Source: Acidimicrobiaceae bacterium (lineage in GTDB: Bacteria > Actinomycetota > Acidimicrobiia > Acidimicrobiales > RAAP-2). From it: a stretch of 64,000 nt of DNA. Location: assembly GCA_027449885.1 (NCBI GenBank), contig DAIDKS010000035.1, positions 1-64,000 of the forward strand, in the 5' to 3' direction. Each line of letters begins with the position of its first letter. The stretch's first letter is position 1. Shown here one piece after another: positions 17,948 to 26,715 of the stretch. The position numbers were made by a program, and so were the translations under genes. The notes beneath the pieces are model-generated. The model saw only the letters and a program-made list of their open reading frames with translations, was not told the origin of the DNA and ran no database searches.

Positions 17948-19197
17948 GCGCTCACCAGCGACGCCCCGAGGGCCCGACAGACCCGCAGGGCACTCTGCAC
18001 GCCGTCCTCGTGGAACCCATAGCCCCAGTATGCGCCGCAGTACCAGGTTCCCGACCGGCCGCTGATCTCGTCGTAGCGGCCCTGCGCGGCGATCGCGGTC
18101 GCGTCGAGCATCGGGTGGGCGTACTCGTAGCGCCCGAGCACCGTCGCCGGGTCGATCGCCTCGTCCTGGTTCAACGTGATACAGACCTCGTCACGGGTCG
18201 CGAGCGACTGCAGCCGGTTCATGTGGTACGTGACGCTCGCGCCGCGCTGACCGGAGCCGACACGGTAGTTCCAGCTCGCCCACGCGTGGCGGGCCGCCGG
18301 CAGGAGGGACCGGTCCGTGTGCAGCACCACCGAGTTCTCCTGATACCGGAGATCGCCCAGCACCTCCCGCTCAGCGACCGTCGGGTCGCTCAGGAGGGAC
18401 AGGCTCACGTCGCTGTGGGTCGCGAAGATCACGTGATCGAAGACCTCGGGACCGCGCGCCTCGCTGTAGACCTCGATCCCGTCGCGCCGTCGCGCGACCT
18501 TGGCCGCCCCCTGGCCGAGGCGTAGGCGGTCACCCAGTCGATCGCTGATGGCGTTCACGTAGGAGCGCGACCCGCCCACGATGGTGCGCCAGGCGGGGCG
18601 ACCCGTAGCCGCGAGCAGTCCGTGATTCTCGAAGAAGCGCACGAAGGTCTGCGCGGGGATGTCGAGGGCGTCCTCGAGCGGTGCCGACCAGATCGCGGAC
18701 ACCATCGGTCGCAGGTACCACTCGGCGACGCGCTCACCGCCCCGCGCGTCGTTGACGAGGTCACGCAACGAGCGGGTCGGCTCGCCGGGCTCGAGTAGCA
18801 GGGAGCGCGCCCGACGATTGAAGGCCGCGATGTCCGCGAGGGTGGCCAGCACCTCTCGACGCGAGACGCCGGCCTGCGCGGCGAGGAGGGAGCGCGGGGA
18901 TCCCGGTCGCCACTCGAGCCCCCGGCGAGGATCGCTCACGCTGAAGCTCATGCTGCTCGGCCGCGTCGCCACCCCGAGGTCCGCCAGCAGGCGCGTGAAC
19001 CCCGGATAGTTCCTCTCGTTGTAGACGATGAACCCGGTATCCACGGCGACTCGACCGTCGGACACCTCGACGTCGACCGTGTGCGCGTGCCCTCCCGGTC
19101 GGTCCTCGCTCTCGAAGACCGTCACGTCGTGGTGCGGAGCCAACACGTGTGCGCTGGTGAGACCCGAAATCCCGGATCCGACGATGGCAATGCGCAT
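17944..19197 (-). CDS. FAD-dependent amine-oxidase-like oxidoreductase
   Basis: A 417-aa flavoprotein with a single FAD-binding Rossmann fold. Seen: GSGISGLTSAHVL (7-19), VFESEDRPGGHAHTV (27-41) with the usual His-rich continuation, then TGFIVYNERNYPGF, the signature of the NAD/FAD-binding proteins that precede DUF1365 and CFA genes. It probably oxidises or desaturates an acyl chain or a related membrane lipid. This is inferred from context only. First gene of the leftward operon; ATG 19197 has GAGGAG upstream. The promoter lies in the operator-bearing region shared with the divergent SDR. Confidence 0.88.
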   Translation of the reverse strand: MRIAIVGSGISGLTSAHVLAPHHDVTVFESEDRPGGHAHTVDVEVSDGRVAVDTGFIVYNERNYPGFTRLLADLGVATRPSSMSFSVSDPRRGLEWRPGSPRSLLAAQAGVSRREVLATLADIAAFNRRARSLLLEPGEPTRSLRDLVNDARGGERVAEWYLRPMVSAIWSAPLEDALDIPAQTFVRFFENHGLLAATGRPAWRTIVGGSRSYVNAISDRLGDRLRLGQGAAKVARRRDGIEVYSEARGPEVFDHVIFATHSDVSLSLLSDPTVAEREVLGDLRYQENSVVLHTDRSLLPAARHAWASWNYRVGSGQRGASVTYHMNRLQSLATRDEVCITLNQDEAIDPATVLGRYEYAHPMLDATAIAAQGRYDEISGRSGTWYCGAYWGYGFHEDGVQSALRVCRALGASLVSA

Positions 19198-19251
19198 TCG
19201 ATCTCCTCGTGCGACTGCGGAGCTCGAGGGACCTCGACCCCTCGCTCCAAT

Positions 19252-19264
19252 TTAGCACTAAACT
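19252..19264. promoter_or_regulatory. Operator copy 2 of the CarH-like regulator (TTAGCACTAAACT)
   Basis: The same 13 bp as at 13167-13179. Here the inverted repeat extends to TTTAG-CA-CTAAA (19251-19262). TAAACT (19259-19264) is the -10 of the SDR gene, whose GTG follows after six bases (leaderless). Leftward, TGCTAAATT makes an extended -10 for the FAD oxidase operon. Confidence 0.6.
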
Positions 19265-19270
19265 CGTCTC

Positions 19271-20272
19271 GTGAGACCGCCCCGGTCGGTCACCGCCGAC
19301 ATCCGTCGCCCCATCGCGCGAGCCCTCGACGTCGCGCTCGAGGCGACCATCGTGGGCAGTTTCAGTCGCGTCGGCTACCTCCTGCGGCGGGCGACGCAGG
19401 AGTGGGGCGACCCCCCGTCCGCACGGGGCCGGACCTTCCTCGTCACCGGGGCGTCCTCGGGGGTGGGGCGCGCCGTGGCGGACGGACTCGCCCGACTCGG
19501 CGCCGACCTCGTCCTCGGGGGACGCGACCTCGACCGCCTCGAGGCCGTCGCTGGCAGCGTCCGCGAGAAGGGGGTGCGCGCCCGCACCTGGCGGGTGGAC
19601 CTCGGACGCGGCGCGGACGTCGACGCGGCAGCGCTCGACCTAGCCGACGAGCTCGAGCGACTCGACGGCATCGTCCACTCGGCCGGTGCCCTGCTCCCGC
19701 ACTTCACGACCGACGCGAACGGCGTCGAGATGACCGTGGCGACCCATCTCCTCGCACCGTTTCGCGTGACCTGGCACCTCGCGGACCGTCTCGCCGAGTC
19801 GGACCGACCCACGATCGTCACCGTGTCGTCCGGCGGGATGTACACCCAGGCCCTGCGCCTCGCGTCACTCGAGATGGCACCGGGTCAGTATCGAGGTGCC
19901 ACCGCCTACGCCCGAGCCAAGCGCGCTCAGGTCGTGCTCGCTCACGAGTGGTCCCGTCGCTGGTCCGCGTCGGGGCTCCGCAGCTACGCGATGCATCCCG
20001 GATGGACCGACACGCCCGGCCTCGCGGAGTCCCTGCCCCGATTCTCCCGGTTGGGCCCCCTCCTGCGCCGACCCGACGAGGGGGCCGACACGGCCGTCTG
20101 GCTCGCGGCGGGCGGCGCGGGCACCGAGGGGACCCGGTCCGGCATCTGGCTCGACCGACGGCGGCGATCGGAGTACTACCTGCCCGGGACCCGACCCGCG
20201 GACGCGTCGCTCGGCGACGAGCTCTGGCGGTGGTGCGAGCAGCGCACCGGACTGTCCGCGGCGTCGGACTGA
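19271..20272 (+). CDS. Short-chain dehydrogenase/reductase
   Basis: A 333-aa SDR. Seen: the NAD(P)-binding TGASSGVGRAVADGLARLG in the first third (from about residue 55), GGRDLDRL suggesting NADPH preference, TVSSGG with the catalytic Ser, and YARAKRAQ giving the YxxxK pair. A 45-residue N-terminal extension precedes the fold. It is divergent from the FAD oxidase - DUF1365 - CFA operon and shares its operator. In other bacteria an SDR is a regular member of this lipid-modification gene set. GTG 19271 sits six bases after a -10 hexamer. Confidence 0.88.
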   Translation: MRPPRSVTADIRRPIARALDVALEATIVGSFSRVGYLLRRATQEWGDPPSARGRTFLVTGASSGVGRAVADGLARLGADLVLGGRDLDRLEAVAGSVREKGVRARTWRVDLGRGADVDAAALDLADELERLDGIVHSAGALLPHFTTDANGVEMTVATHLLAPFRVTWHLADRLAESDRPTIVTVSSGGMYTQALRLASLEMAPGQYRGATAYARAKRAQVVLAHEWSRRWSASGLRSYAMHPGWTDTPGLAESLPRFSRLGPLLRRPDEGADTAVWLAAGGAGTEGTRSGIWLDRRRRSEYYLPGTRPADASLGDELWRWCEQRTGLSAASD

Positions 20273-20280
20273 GCCCCGGG

Positions 20281-20547
20281 TCAGTGGTCGAGCAGCCCCT
20301 CCGGCACGCTGTCCAGGGTCCGCAGGATGGCGTGCGCCAGCTCGCGCGCCGACTCCGCGTCGAGCTCCAGTCCCACGCGCGCGCTGGCGCCACGACTCGG
20401 ATTGAGGAGATCCACCATCAGGGCGTGACCGGCGGCGTGGTGAACCGGGTGATCGAAGTACACGGTCGCCCGGGTCGCGGGGAACCAGCCGGTCGCCCCC
20501 TTCGCACTGCCGTGGACGTCGAGCGTCTCAGTGTTGTACGTGCACAC
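20281..20547 (-). CDS. DUF6295 protein
   Basis: An 88-aa small protein beginning V/M-CTYNTETLDVHGSAKGA, matching the start of the DUF6295 family (function unknown). It has FDHPVHHAAGHALMVDLLNP, with several His that could bind metal. GTG 20547 is preceded by AGGAGGA, which overlaps the stop region of the dienelactone hydrolase gene, so the two form an operon. The stop faces the convergent SDR gene 8 bp away. Confidence 0.75.
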   Translation of the reverse strand: MCTYNTETLDVHGSAKGATGWFPATRATVYFDHPVHHAAGHALMVDLLNPSRGASARVGLELDAESARELAHAILRTLDSVPEGLLDH

Positions 20548-20555
20548 GGGTCCTC

Positions 20556-21296
20556 CTAGCTCAGGTGACGACCGAAGAAGTCCCAGATCATCGACCACCC
20601 TTCGACCGCGGCCTCGGGTCGGTACGAGGGCCGCTCCACCGCGAAGAAGGCGTGTCCCGCACCGTCGAAGGTGTGGTGGGTGAAGTCCTTACCGTGTTCG
20701 GCGAGGATCGCCGCGAGGGTCGCCGTCTGTTCCGGCGACGGGTACTGGTCCTCCGCTCCGAAGAGGCCCAGCATGGGACACGAGAGATCGGGAAGCAGGC
20801 CCGTCAGCGAGGTGACCTTGAGCACGTGCTCGGCCGGCGGGTCGACGACGACGAAGGCGCCGTAGCAGTCGACGGCGGCGTCGACGTCGAGCGAACACGC
20901 GGCGAGGACGGTCTGTCGTCCGCCCGAGCAGTACCCGATCACGCCGGTCTTGCCGTTCGACTCGGCCCGGGCGCGCAGCCAGGACTGTGCTCCGGCAACG
21001 TCACCCACGAGCCGGGCGTCCGGGACGCCGCCGCTCGCCCGAGCCGCCGCGGCCGCGTCGTCCGGACTCGCGCCGGGCGCCTCACGGCTGTAGAGGTTGG
21101 GCATCATCGCCGCGTAGCCGTGCGCCGCGAACTTGCGCACGATCTCCTTCGTCTGCTCGTCGAACCCCGGCATGTGGTGGATCACCACCACGCCCGGTGT
21201 CGGCGTCGCCGACTCGGGAACGGCCGCGTAGGCCTCGATCCGATCACCGCCGTGGCCCTCGATCTCGGTCGTAAAGGCGCGCAGGTCGTAGGTCAT
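20556..21296 (-). CDS. Dienelactone hydrolase family protein
   Basis: A 246-aa alpha/beta hydrolase of the dienelactone hydrolase family, cytoplasmic. Seen: HHMPGFDEQT (40-49) lining the oxyanion hole, the nucleophile elbow GYCSGG with C123 (Cys nucleophile as in true DLH), D183 in FGAEDQYPS and H215 in GAGHAFF, completing the triad. True dienelactone hydrolases act in chlorocatechol breakdown. No such pathway genes are near, so a related carboxylic-ester substrate is more likely. It has a good ribosome-binding site (GGGAGGGAC). Confidence 0.9.
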   Translation of the reverse strand: MTYDLRAFTTEIEGHGGDRIEAYAAVPESATPTPGVVVIHHMPGFDEQTKEIVRKFAAHGYAAMMPNLYSREAPGASPDDAAAAARASGGVPDARLVGDVAGAQSWLRARAESNGKTGVIGYCSGGRQTVLAACSLDVDAAVDCYGAFVVVDPPAEHVLKVTSLTGLLPDLSCPMLGLFGAEDQYPSPEQTATLAAILAEHGKDFTHHTFDGAGHAFFAVERPSYRPEAAVEGWSMIWDFFGRHLS

Positions 21297-21316
21297 GTCC
21301 CTCCCGGTCTCGTCGT

Positions 21317-21345
21317 CCGGTCCCGACCTTAGCGACCGGGACCGG
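21317..21345. promoter_or_regulatory. Inverted repeat in the DLH / aldo-keto reductase divergent promoter
   Basis: Perfect 9-bp arms CCGGTCCCG (21317-21325) and CGGGACCGG (21337-21345) flank an 11-bp spacer. The spacer holds TAAGGT on the minus strand, a fair -10 for the dienelactone hydrolase gene. This suggests a repressor site straddling that -10. It could instead be a chance G+C-rich hairpin. Confidence 0.35.
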
Positions 21346-21354
21346 CGCGATCGG

Positions 21355-21360
21355 TAGGGT
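21355..21360 (+). promoter_or_regulatory. -10 element for the aldo/keto reductase, leaderless
   Basis: TAGGGT six bases before the GTG at 21367. No ribosome-binding site fits. Confidence 0.45.
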
Positions 21361-21366
21361 CGAGGG

Positions 21367-22395
<1,029 letters not shown>

Positions 22396-22399
22396 CCAC

Positions 22400-23167
22400 C
22401 TAGATGGCGGGCGACAGCCCCCCGTCGAGCGCGACGCCCACTCCCGTGAGGTAGCTCGCACGAGGCGACAGCAGGAAGGCCGCGAGGTCCGCGAACTCGC
22501 TGGCTCGCCCCACGCGACCGAGGGGAATGCTCTGGTCGGCGACGAGTCCCGCGTAGACCTCGGCCACCGGAACACCCCGGGCGGCAGCCCGGCGCTCCCA
22601 CTGGCCCGACTCGATGAGTCCGATGAGGATCGCGTTCGCCCGCACGCCCCGCGGGCCGAGCTCGTTCGCCAGGGCCTTCGTCAGGGCGAGGCCCGCCGCT
22701 CGCGACGCCGCCGTCGGCGTCGACCCGGCGTCGGGAGTTCGTGCCTTGATGGCCAGCACGTTGAGGACGGCGCCGCCCGTTACCACCAGGTCGTCGATCA
22801 GCCGACGCGTGAGCTCGACCGCCGCGACGACCTTGAGCTCGTAGTCGTCGCGCCAGGCTTGCGCCGTCGCCGTGGCCACCGGGCTCGCCGCGTGGCGTCC
22901 CGCGTTGTTGACGAGCCCGTCGACCCGACCGAATCGATCCCGAACGGCGGCGACCAACGCGTCAAGATCCTCGTGCCGCGTCACGTCGACTCGGACGCCC
23001 AGGGCCGCAGGCCCGAGCCGGGAGAGCGCGGCGGCCAGCCGATCCTCGTCGCGCCCGCAGACCGCGACCTTCGCACCCTCTCGCTGCAGCGTGAGGGCCA
23101 GGGCGAGCCCGAGCCCATCGGTTCCGCCCGTGATCACCACGACGCGATCGCGCAGATCCAGATCCAC
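22400..23167 (-). CDS. SDR-family protein with degenerate active site
   Basis: A 255-aa SDR. The NAD(P)-binding half is intact (VVITGGTDGLGLALALTLQ, then NNAG). At the catalytic positions the usual Ser is replaced in VLNVLAIKA, and the YxxxK region reads TAASRAA, so neither Tyr nor Lys is present. Related SDRs without the Tyr exist. Such members may use other residues or act as binding proteins. GTG start. It lies 9 bp downstream of the MFS transporter and is probably co-transcribed from the PHO-box promoter. Confidence 0.8.
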   Translation of the reverse strand: MDLDLRDRVVVITGGTDGLGLALALTLQREGAKVAVCGRDEDRLAAALSRLGPAALGVRVDVTRHEDLDALVAAVRDRFGRVDGLVNNAGRHAASPVATATAQAWRDDYELKVVAAVELTRRLIDDLVVTGGAVLNVLAIKARTPDAGSTPTAASRAAGLALTKALANELGPRGVRANAILIGLIESGQWERRAAARGVPVAEVYAGLVADQSIPLGRVGRASEFADLAAFLLSPRASYLTGVGVALDGGLSPAI

Positions 23168-23176
23168 CCGTCGATC

Positions 23177-24583
23177 CTAGGAGGCGCCCCCCACGTCGTC
23201 GAGCGACCGCCGCGCCGGCTCGGGCAGGAGGGCCGTCGCGGCCGCCCCGAGGAGCGCCGCGACGGCCGCGATCGCCAGCATGCCGCGCAGTCCCATGACG
23301 CTCGACAGGTGCGGCACCAGGAAGACGCCGACGAAGGCGCCGAGCTTCCCTATCCCCGCCGCCACCCCGTGACCCGTCGCGCGCAGCTCGGCCGGGAAGA
23401 TCTCCGACGGCAGAACGAAGGTGGTCGTGTTGGGACCGAACTCCGTGAAGAAGTAGCTCACGCCAAAGAGGACCACGAAGGGGACGATGGCCGTCGTGAG
23501 GACGGGCACCGCGGCGAGCAGCCCGAAGGCCGCGGCCATCACGACGAATCCCACCCACTGGAGTCGCCGGTGCCCCACCCGATCCATGTGGGTGACGGCA
23601 ACCGCGTAGCCCGGCAGGGCGAAGAGGGCGAAGAGGGCCAGGGACCACCAGAGCTTCGCGCTGAGGGTCGCCGACGGATCGACGCCCTTCAGGATCGAGG
23701 GGAGGGACAGGGTGTTGCCGTAGTAGGCGTAGTCGAAGAGGAACCAGCTCGCCGTCGTGCCGATCACCAGTCGACGCAGCCGTGCCGTCGACCAGAGGTG
23801 CGAGGGCCGCAGCAGCTCGTCGTGGTTCACCGGGGCGGTCACGACGTCGCGAGCGTCGAGGGCCCCGTCGGCGAAGGCGTGGAGCTCCGCGGCGGCCCGG
23901 TCACCCTCGCCGCGAACGCGCTCGCGGAATCGGGGCGACTCGGGCATCCGGGCCCGCAGGTAGATGACGGCGGCCGCCGGCACCGCCCCGAGTCCGAGTA
24001 GGACGCGCCAGATGATGGAGGGGCTGATACCGGATCCGAGGAGGAGGAGCGCCACGAGGGGTCCGACGACCAGGCCGACCGCCTGCATCGCGAAGACCAG
24101 GCCGACCAGCCGGCCTCGATCGTGGCGGTTCGCGTACTCGCTCATGAGGACGGCCGAGACGGGGTAGTCGCCACCGACCCCCAGGCCGAGGACGATGCGC
24201 GAGATCACGAGCCAGGTCACGTTCGGCGCCGCCGCCGAGGCGATTGCTCCGATGATCATCACGCCCGCCACAATCGCGTAGATCGTCTTGCGCCCGCTCA
24301 CGTCGGCGATGCGCCCGAAGACGACGGCTCCGATGAAGGCGCCGAGGATCGCCGCGCCACTCACCCAACTCGCCTGGGTGGTCGAGAGGTGCCACTGCGT
24401 CGTCACGATCGTCGCCACGGTTCCGATGACGAAGAGGTCGTAGGCGTCGGTGAAGAAGCCCATCCCGGAGACGACGACCGCTCGTCGGTGGAATCGACTC
24501 GTGGGCGCTTCGTCCAAGACCTCGGCGAGGGTGCGCGGGACCCCGTCGCCACCACCCGGATCAGGTTCAGAGGTCTCGCCCAC
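23177..24583 (-). CDS. MFS transporter, phosphate:H+ symporter (PHS)-like
   Basis: A 468-aa 12-helix permease. Seen: GMGFFTDAYDLFVIG in helix 1, the signature of the PHS group that includes fungal Pho84; the MFS motif GRIADVSGRKTIY between helices 2 and 3; GLGVGGDYPVSAVLMSEYA; and PSEIFPAELRATGHG in the second half. It probably imports phosphate or another organic anion with protons across the plasma membrane. GTG 24583 is chosen for GGGAGG just upstream, and homology starts soon after. Four tandem PHO-box-like repeats lie about 40 bp upstream. Confidence 0.85.
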   Translation of the reverse strand: MGETSEPDPGGGDGVPRTLAEVLDEAPTSRFHRRAVVVSGMGFFTDAYDLFVIGTVATIVTTQWHLSTTQASWVSGAAILGAFIGAVVFGRIADVSGRKTIYAIVAGVMIIGAIASAAAPNVTWLVISRIVLGLGVGGDYPVSAVLMSEYANRHDRGRLVGLVFAMQAVGLVVGPLVALLLLGSGISPSIIWRVLLGLGAVPAAAVIYLRARMPESPRFRERVRGEGDRAAAELHAFADGALDARDVVTAPVNHDELLRPSHLWSTARLRRLVIGTTASWFLFDYAYYGNTLSLPSILKGVDPSATLSAKLWWSLALFALFALPGYAVAVTHMDRVGHRRLQWVGFVVMAAAFGLLAAVPVLTTAIVPFVVLFGVSYFFTEFGPNTTTFVLPSEIFPAELRATGHGVAAGIGKLGAFVGVFLVPHLSSVMGLRGMLAIAAVAALLGAAATALLPEPARRSLDDVGGAS

Positions 24584-24621
24584 GCGCCCTCCCGTCGGAG
24601 TTCCGTGGAGAGTCTCCCGAC

Positions 24622-24665
24622 GCTGGGTGACCGAGAGGTAAACGGTCCGTGAACCCCCCGTGAAC
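24622..24665 (-). promoter_or_regulatory. PHO box: four tandem 11-bp direct repeats
   Basis: On the minus strand four contiguous 11-bp units begin GTTCAC, GTTCAC, GTTTAC and GGTCAC (24665-24655, 24654-24644, 24643-24633, 24632-24622). This is the arrangement of PhoP direct-repeat units in actinobacteria (GTTCAC followed by five looser bases). It ends 39 bp before the transporter start, a position suited to activation at the -35 region. Confidence 0.7.
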
Positions 24666-24954
24666 TCTCGGGCGGCGACGCGCACCGGGGGCGATGACGT
24701 CGACGGTCCCGTCGGGCCGGTCGTCGGCCTGCGGTGGAGACGGCGAGCGCCGCACCCCTCCGACCGAATGGCCGTCACCCGTCCCGCCGTCGCCCCTCGG
24801 GCCGCACGGGACGGAGAAAAGACAGTGCCACCAGGTCATCCACGCGGTCGCTCGTGAGTCGTGCGGGGGCGACCGGCCCCGCGTGCCGCACTCGCCACGG
24901 GAGTCGTCTCGGGTAGCGTGGGCGGGTCATCCCCGCGCCCGAAGGCCCCCGCAC
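24666..24954. other. Non-coding interval between the transporter and GT2 promoters
   Basis: Together with the PHO box and transporter leader this is the longest gene-free stretch (about 370 bp). Beyond a possible -10 (TAGCGT, 24914-24919) for the rightward glycosyltransferase gene I see no RNA structure, repeat or small gene. Open frames crossing it have no ribosome-binding site or recognisable homology. Confidence 0.5.
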
Positions 24955-26670
24955 GTGATTCCGATCTCCCAGTACGACGTCGACCCGGCCGTCCCGGCCA
25001 TCACCGACCGCGAGATCCGCCGGCGGTGGGCCGAGTTCCACGGTCGGATCAGGATGGTCTCCGGCAATCGGCTCCAGCAGATTCTCGGGCGGATGTTCGG
25101 CCCCGAAGACGGTGTCCGCTACCGCCTCGCCCGCCTCGTGGGTCGACCCCTCCTGCGCCTCATCCGTCGAGTACGCGGCACGACACCGCCCGCACGAAAG
25201 ACGGTGCTGCACCTCGACGTGCCCGACGACGCCTACTTCCCCGTGAACCTGCGCGAGAACCTCCTCGAGCGACCCGATCTCGCCCCCCGCGACGCCGTCG
25301 GCCCCGCCATCACCGTCGTGCGGATCGACGAGTCCGTCGCGCAGCCGCGGGACGTCGTCGACAGCGTCAATCGAGCGGTGCGATCGGCGACGACGGACTG
25401 GGTCCTCCTCGCCGACGTGGGTCTCCTCGAGGGCGACGTCGAGTTCGCCAGCCGCGCGTTGCTCGCGCGAGCGGTCGAGGGCGTCGACGTCGTCTACGCC
25501 GACGAGTTCGGCCCGCACCCGCACCGGCCGATCCTCAAGCCGCCCTACATCGCCCCCCATACGCTCCTCAGCTACAACGTCGTCGGTCGGCCCGCCCTCG
25601 TCCGCCGCACGACCTGGGAGAGCCTCGGGGGGCTTCGTCCCGAGGCCGGGTGGGCCTTCGAGCACGACTTCTACCTGCGAGCCTCGGAGGCCGGTGTGAC
25701 GTTCGCGCACGTGCCGACGATCCTGCACGCCGGCCGCCCCCGTTCCGGCTTCGAGGCGGACCACATCGACGACGACACCGTCCGGGTGGTGCGCGACGCC
25801 CTCGAGCGACGCGGATGGGGTGGCGAGGTGACCGCGGGCGAGCTCCCGGGCCTGACGCACTGGCGACCCCCGGTCCCCGACCCGGCACCCCGCGTCGACA
25901 TCGTGATCCCCACGCGCGACCGGGTGGACCTGATGCGCCGCTGCATCGACTCGATCACGGCCCGCACGACCTACCCCAACTACGACATCATCATCCTCGA
26001 CAACGACTCGAAGGACCCCGAGACCCTCGCCTACTTTCGCGAGGGCCCGTACCGAGTCGTGCCGTGCCCGGGACCCTTCAACTACGCGTGGATCGTGAAT
26101 CGGGGCGTCACCCAGTCCACGGCGGACTTCATCATCACCCTCAACAACGACACCATCGTCGTGACCCCGGACTGGATCGAGCGACTGCTCGCGGTGGCGG
26201 CGCTCCCCGACGTGGGCTTCGTCGGCGCGTGCCTCCTCGACGAGGACGGGCAGCGCGAGCACGAGAGCATCGTGGCCGTGCCGTATCCCCAGCACCTGCG
26301 CACGGACTCCAACTACCCCAACGACGACCACTTCGCCCGTGCGGTCCGTGACGTGGTCGCGGTGACCGGAGCGATCCAGATGGCGCGACGGGACTGGTGG
26401 TCGCACCTCGGCGGAATGGACGAAGAGCTGAAGGTGACGATGAACGACGTGGACATCTGCCTACGCAGTCAGGTCGAGGGGCGCTACGTCGTCTACCTGC
26501 CCGACGTCCAGCTGTACCACCACGTCAGCTCGTCGCGCGGGTCCCTCGATCCGCTCGACGACCGGAATCGCTTCATCCGCCGCTGGGACATCTTCGGGAA
26601 CTTCCGCGACCCCTACTTCCCCGAGTCGTTAGTCCTGCTCGGCGAGCAGATGTACTACCGGTTCCGGTGA
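24955..26670 (+). CDS. Two-domain family 2 glycosyltransferase
   Basis: A 571-aa inverting glycosyltransferase. Seen: a degenerate GT2 half (about 110-280; VYADEFGPHPHRPILKPPY, then GWAFEHDFYLRASEAG). A complete GT-A domain follows (from about 310; VDIVIPTRDRVDLMRRC, the metal-binding LNNDTIV, and AVTGAIQMARR before the acceptor loop). The organisation matches O-antigen/capsule-type enzymes. It is cytoplasmic or membrane-associated and probably extends a surface glycan. GTG 24955 (no strong ribosome-binding site) is where homology begins. It carries the only in-frame TTA codon I found in the window (26629-26631, Leu559). Confidence 0.82.
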   Translation: MIPISQYDVDPAVPAITDREIRRRWAEFHGRIRMVSGNRLQQILGRMFGPEDGVRYRLARLVGRPLLRLIRRVRGTTPPARKTVLHLDVPDDAYFPVNLRENLLERPDLAPRDAVGPAITVVRIDESVAQPRDVVDSVNRAVRSATTDWVLLADVGLLEGDVEFASRALLARAVEGVDVVYADEFGPHPHRPILKPPYIAPHTLLSYNVVGRPALVRRTTWESLGGLRPEAGWAFEHDFYLRASEAGVTFAHVPTILHAGRPRSGFEADHIDDDTVRVVRDALERRGWGGEVTAGELPGLTHWRPPVPDPAPRVDIVIPTRDRVDLMRRCIDSITARTTYPNYDIIILDNDSKDPETLAYFREGPYRVVPCPGPFNYAWIVNRGVTQSTADFIITLNNDTIVVTPDWIERLLAVAALPDVGFVGACLLDEDGQREHESIVAVPYPQHLRTDSNYPNDDHFARAVRDVVAVTGAIQMARRDWWSHLGGMDEELKVTMNDVDICLRSQVEGRYVVYLPDVQLYHHVSSSRGSLDPLDDRNRFIRRWDIFGNFRDPYFPESLVLLGEQMYYRFR

Positions 26671-26702
26671 GTGCGCGGTCCGGCGGCGCCGGCCTCGCGG
26701 GA

Positions 26703-26708
26703 TAGCCT
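26703..26708 (+). promoter_or_regulatory. -10 element for the YfhO-like gene, leaderless
   Basis: TAGCCT seven bases before the GTG at 26716. It suggests an independent promoter despite the short distance from the glycosyltransferase gene. Confidence 0.45.
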
Positions 26709-26715
26709 GGACCCC

